From: Opitutaceae bacterium
GTDB lineage: Bacteria > Verrucomicrobiota > Verrucomicrobiia > Opitutales > Opitutaceae
Assembly: GCA_030648295.1 (NCBI GenBank)
Contig: JAUSID010000267.1
Span: forward strand, 1 to 43,978
DNA: 43,978 nucleotides
Reading direction: 5' to 3'
Shown: positions 43,003 to 43,978 of the stretch, one piece after another
Numbering within the stretch: position 1 is the first letter of the stretch
Layout of the letters: each line of letters starts with the position of its first letter
Notes under the pieces: model-generated
Database searches by the model: none
What the model saw: only the letters and a program-made list of their open reading frames with translations
Told to the model about the DNA's origin: nothing
Translations under genes and position numbers: made by a program

Positions 43003-43800
43003 ATGCCGCGTGACCGATCCGCGTGGTTGCAGGGTGCCAAAGCATTCTGCTTGCAGCCCCCGCCAGTGGTGCGGAGGACTTGGCGACTGGTATTGCTGGG
43101 CCCGCCGGGCGTGGGCAAGGGCACGCAGGCACAGCTCCTATCCAATGCGCTCGGGGCGTGCCCGCTGTCGACCGGCGATATTTTTCGCGCGGCCCGCAGC
43201 TATCAAAGTGCGCCCGGATCCGCCATGGCGGTGGCCCAGGAACGAATGGATCACGGTGAACTGGTACCCGACGATCTGGTGCTCGGCCTGGTCGTGGAAC
43301 GCCAGCCGTGCCTGCGCTGCCGCGGCGGATTCACGCTCGACGGATTCCCGCGCACGCTGCGTCAAGCCGTGTCGCTCGACGGGATGCTCGAGACGCACCG
43401 CCTGCGGCTCGATGCCGTGATCAGTTACGAGCTTTCGGAGGAGGAACTCACCGAACGGCTGAGCGGTCGCCGGATGTGCCGCCGCTGCCACGCCGTTTTT
43501 CACGTCGTGAAACGTCCACCGGCGCGCGCCGGCGTATGCGACCATTGCGGCGACGTCCTGGAACGACAGCGCGACGACGAACCACGGGCGGTGAAGGCCC
43601 GGCTGGACGCCTATATGGAAGCGACGCTCGAGGTGGAAGAGCACTACGCGAAACAGAATCTTGTCGTTTCGATCGCCGCGACCGGCGAGCCGATGGTAAT
43701 TATCGCCCACACGCTCGACGCCCTCGCCGCGCGGACGCTGCCAAGCGAAGAGAATCATTCGCCTGCGCCCCGCGGTCTCGCGCCGTCCAATGCGGGCTAG
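43003..43800 (+). CDS. adk: Adenylate kinase (zinc-type lid), with N- and C-terminal extensions
   Basis: Catalyses ATP + AMP to 2 ADP in the cytoplasm. The P-loop GPPGVGKGT is at 33-41, AMP-site LSTGDIFRAA at 55-64, FTLDGFPRT at 110-118 and the lid carries four cysteines (C159, C162, C179, C182) in GRRMCRRCHAVFH...GVCDHCG, then RQRDDEP. From the ATG at 43003 the protein has about 27 residues before the first strand, more than normal, and a 25-residue tail after the last helix. That and the odd site (after a sulfatase) suggest a second copy beside a housekeeping one. The final TAG lies in an ATGCGGGCTAG repeat arm. Confidence 0.92.
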   Translation: MPRDRSAWLQGAKAFCLQPPPVVRRTWRLVLLGPPGVGKGTQAQLLSNALGACPLSTGDIFRAARSYQSAPGSAMAVAQERMDHGELVPDDLVLGLVVERQPCLRCRGGFTLDGFPRTLRQAVSLDGMLETHRLRLDAVISYELSEEELTERLSGRRMCRRCHAVFHVVKRPPARAGVCDHCGDVLERQRDDEPRAVKARLDAYMEATLEVEEHYAKQNLVVSIAATGEPMVIIAHTLDALAARTLPSEENHSPAPRGLAPSNAG

Positions 43801-43804
43801 CCCG
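43790..43804. repeat. ATGCGGGCTAG arm at the adk stop codon
   Basis: ATGCGGGCTAG (43790-43800) matches the inner arm of the composite repeat but for its last base; with the next bases it forms the palindrome CGGGCTAGCCCG. The TAG is the stop codon of adk. Confidence 0.6.
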
Positions 43805-43868
43805 GACATTTCACAGGCTGAATGAAAAAACCCTTTTGGTCACAGAGCGCACAGAGCTCCGACACAGA

Positions 43869-43940
43869 GTTTACCCGCCTATGGCGGCGCCGAAGGCGAC
43901 CAGGGTTTACCCGCCTATGGCGGCGCCGAAGGCGACCAGG
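43869..43940 (+). repeat. 36-base tandem duplication
   Basis: Two identical 36-base units (43869-43904 and 43905-43940), beginning GTTTACCCGCC and ending GGCGACCAGG, set inside CACAGAG-type repeats (43843-43868 and 43942-43950). Each unit has the palindrome-like core GGCGGCGCC. The window ends shortly after. Confidence 0.9.
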
Positions 43941-43978
43941 GTTCACAGAGGAAAACCCTTCGATCCAATTTGGAATGC

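Noticed and set aside
1-43978. tRNA, rRNA, insertion sequence or prophage genes
   Set aside because: None seen: no cloverleaf-like segment that I could confirm, and no transposase, integrase or phage structural protein among the credible genes. Repeats are all short and non-coding.

Overview
The window is a GC-rich bacterial segment that reads like a Verrucomicrobiota chromosome, possibly of the Opitutales; that placement is inference. It rests on the mass of exported S1-family sulfatases, the Tat-exported sugar dehydrogenase and TIM-barrel isomerase, the scarcity of clear Shine-Dalgarno sites, and several short palindromic intergenic repeat families and heptamer arrays that I associate with this phylum. 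I see no rRNA, tRNA, CRISPR, phage or transposase gene.

Region 1 (138-22513, all minus strand) is a run of thirteen sulfatases interrupted only by one alpha/beta-hydrolase esterase. Eleven have a canonical C-x-P-[ST]-R formylglycine motif plus intact neighbours or known variants; one has C-N-V-S-R, and two lack the usual GK-x-H histidine. Most begin with a signal peptide and eight end in a Lys/Arg-rich tail. Genes are arranged as tight couplets with 4-base ATGA stop/start overlaps (17292>15910, 14286>12646, 10904>9873, 3208>1814), and almost every longer spacer is filled by a palindromic repeat. Upstream of the run, in the same orientation, lie gmd and fcl (24595-22629), which make GDP-L-fucose. 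Together they suggest breakdown of a heavily sulfated polysaccharide with mixed linkages, possibly fucose-containing; no glycoside hydrolase is inside the run.

Region 2 (24755-33303) is a mixed segment: a receiver-like protein that has lost its phosphorylatable Asp, a small unknown protein, a PGPGW-type membrane protein, a three-gene unit of VTC polyphosphate-polymerase-like protein, DUF4956 membrane protein and HlyD-like adaptor, an exported SleB-type cell-wall hydrolase, a membrane sensor histidine kinase and a glutathionyl-hydroquinone reductase.

Region 3 (33700-42825) is a second catabolic block: a pectate-lyase-like beta-helix protein, a PQQ-type beta-propeller protein, a large two-domain esterase, a Tat-exported TIM-barrel isomerase/epimerase (the only minus-strand gene here), a Tat-exported Gfo/Idh/MocA oxidoreductase and a fourteenth sulfatase. 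An adenylate kinase paralogue (43003-43800) and a repeat-rich tail close the window.

The most unusual structure that gene families do not explain is a ~215-base composite inverted-repeat element found twice (20831-21045 and 30298-30514). It has constant outer arms and a central hairpin whose 10-bp stem differs completely in sequence between copies while remaining perfectly paired. One of its arms also forms the stop codon of genes at three places in the window.
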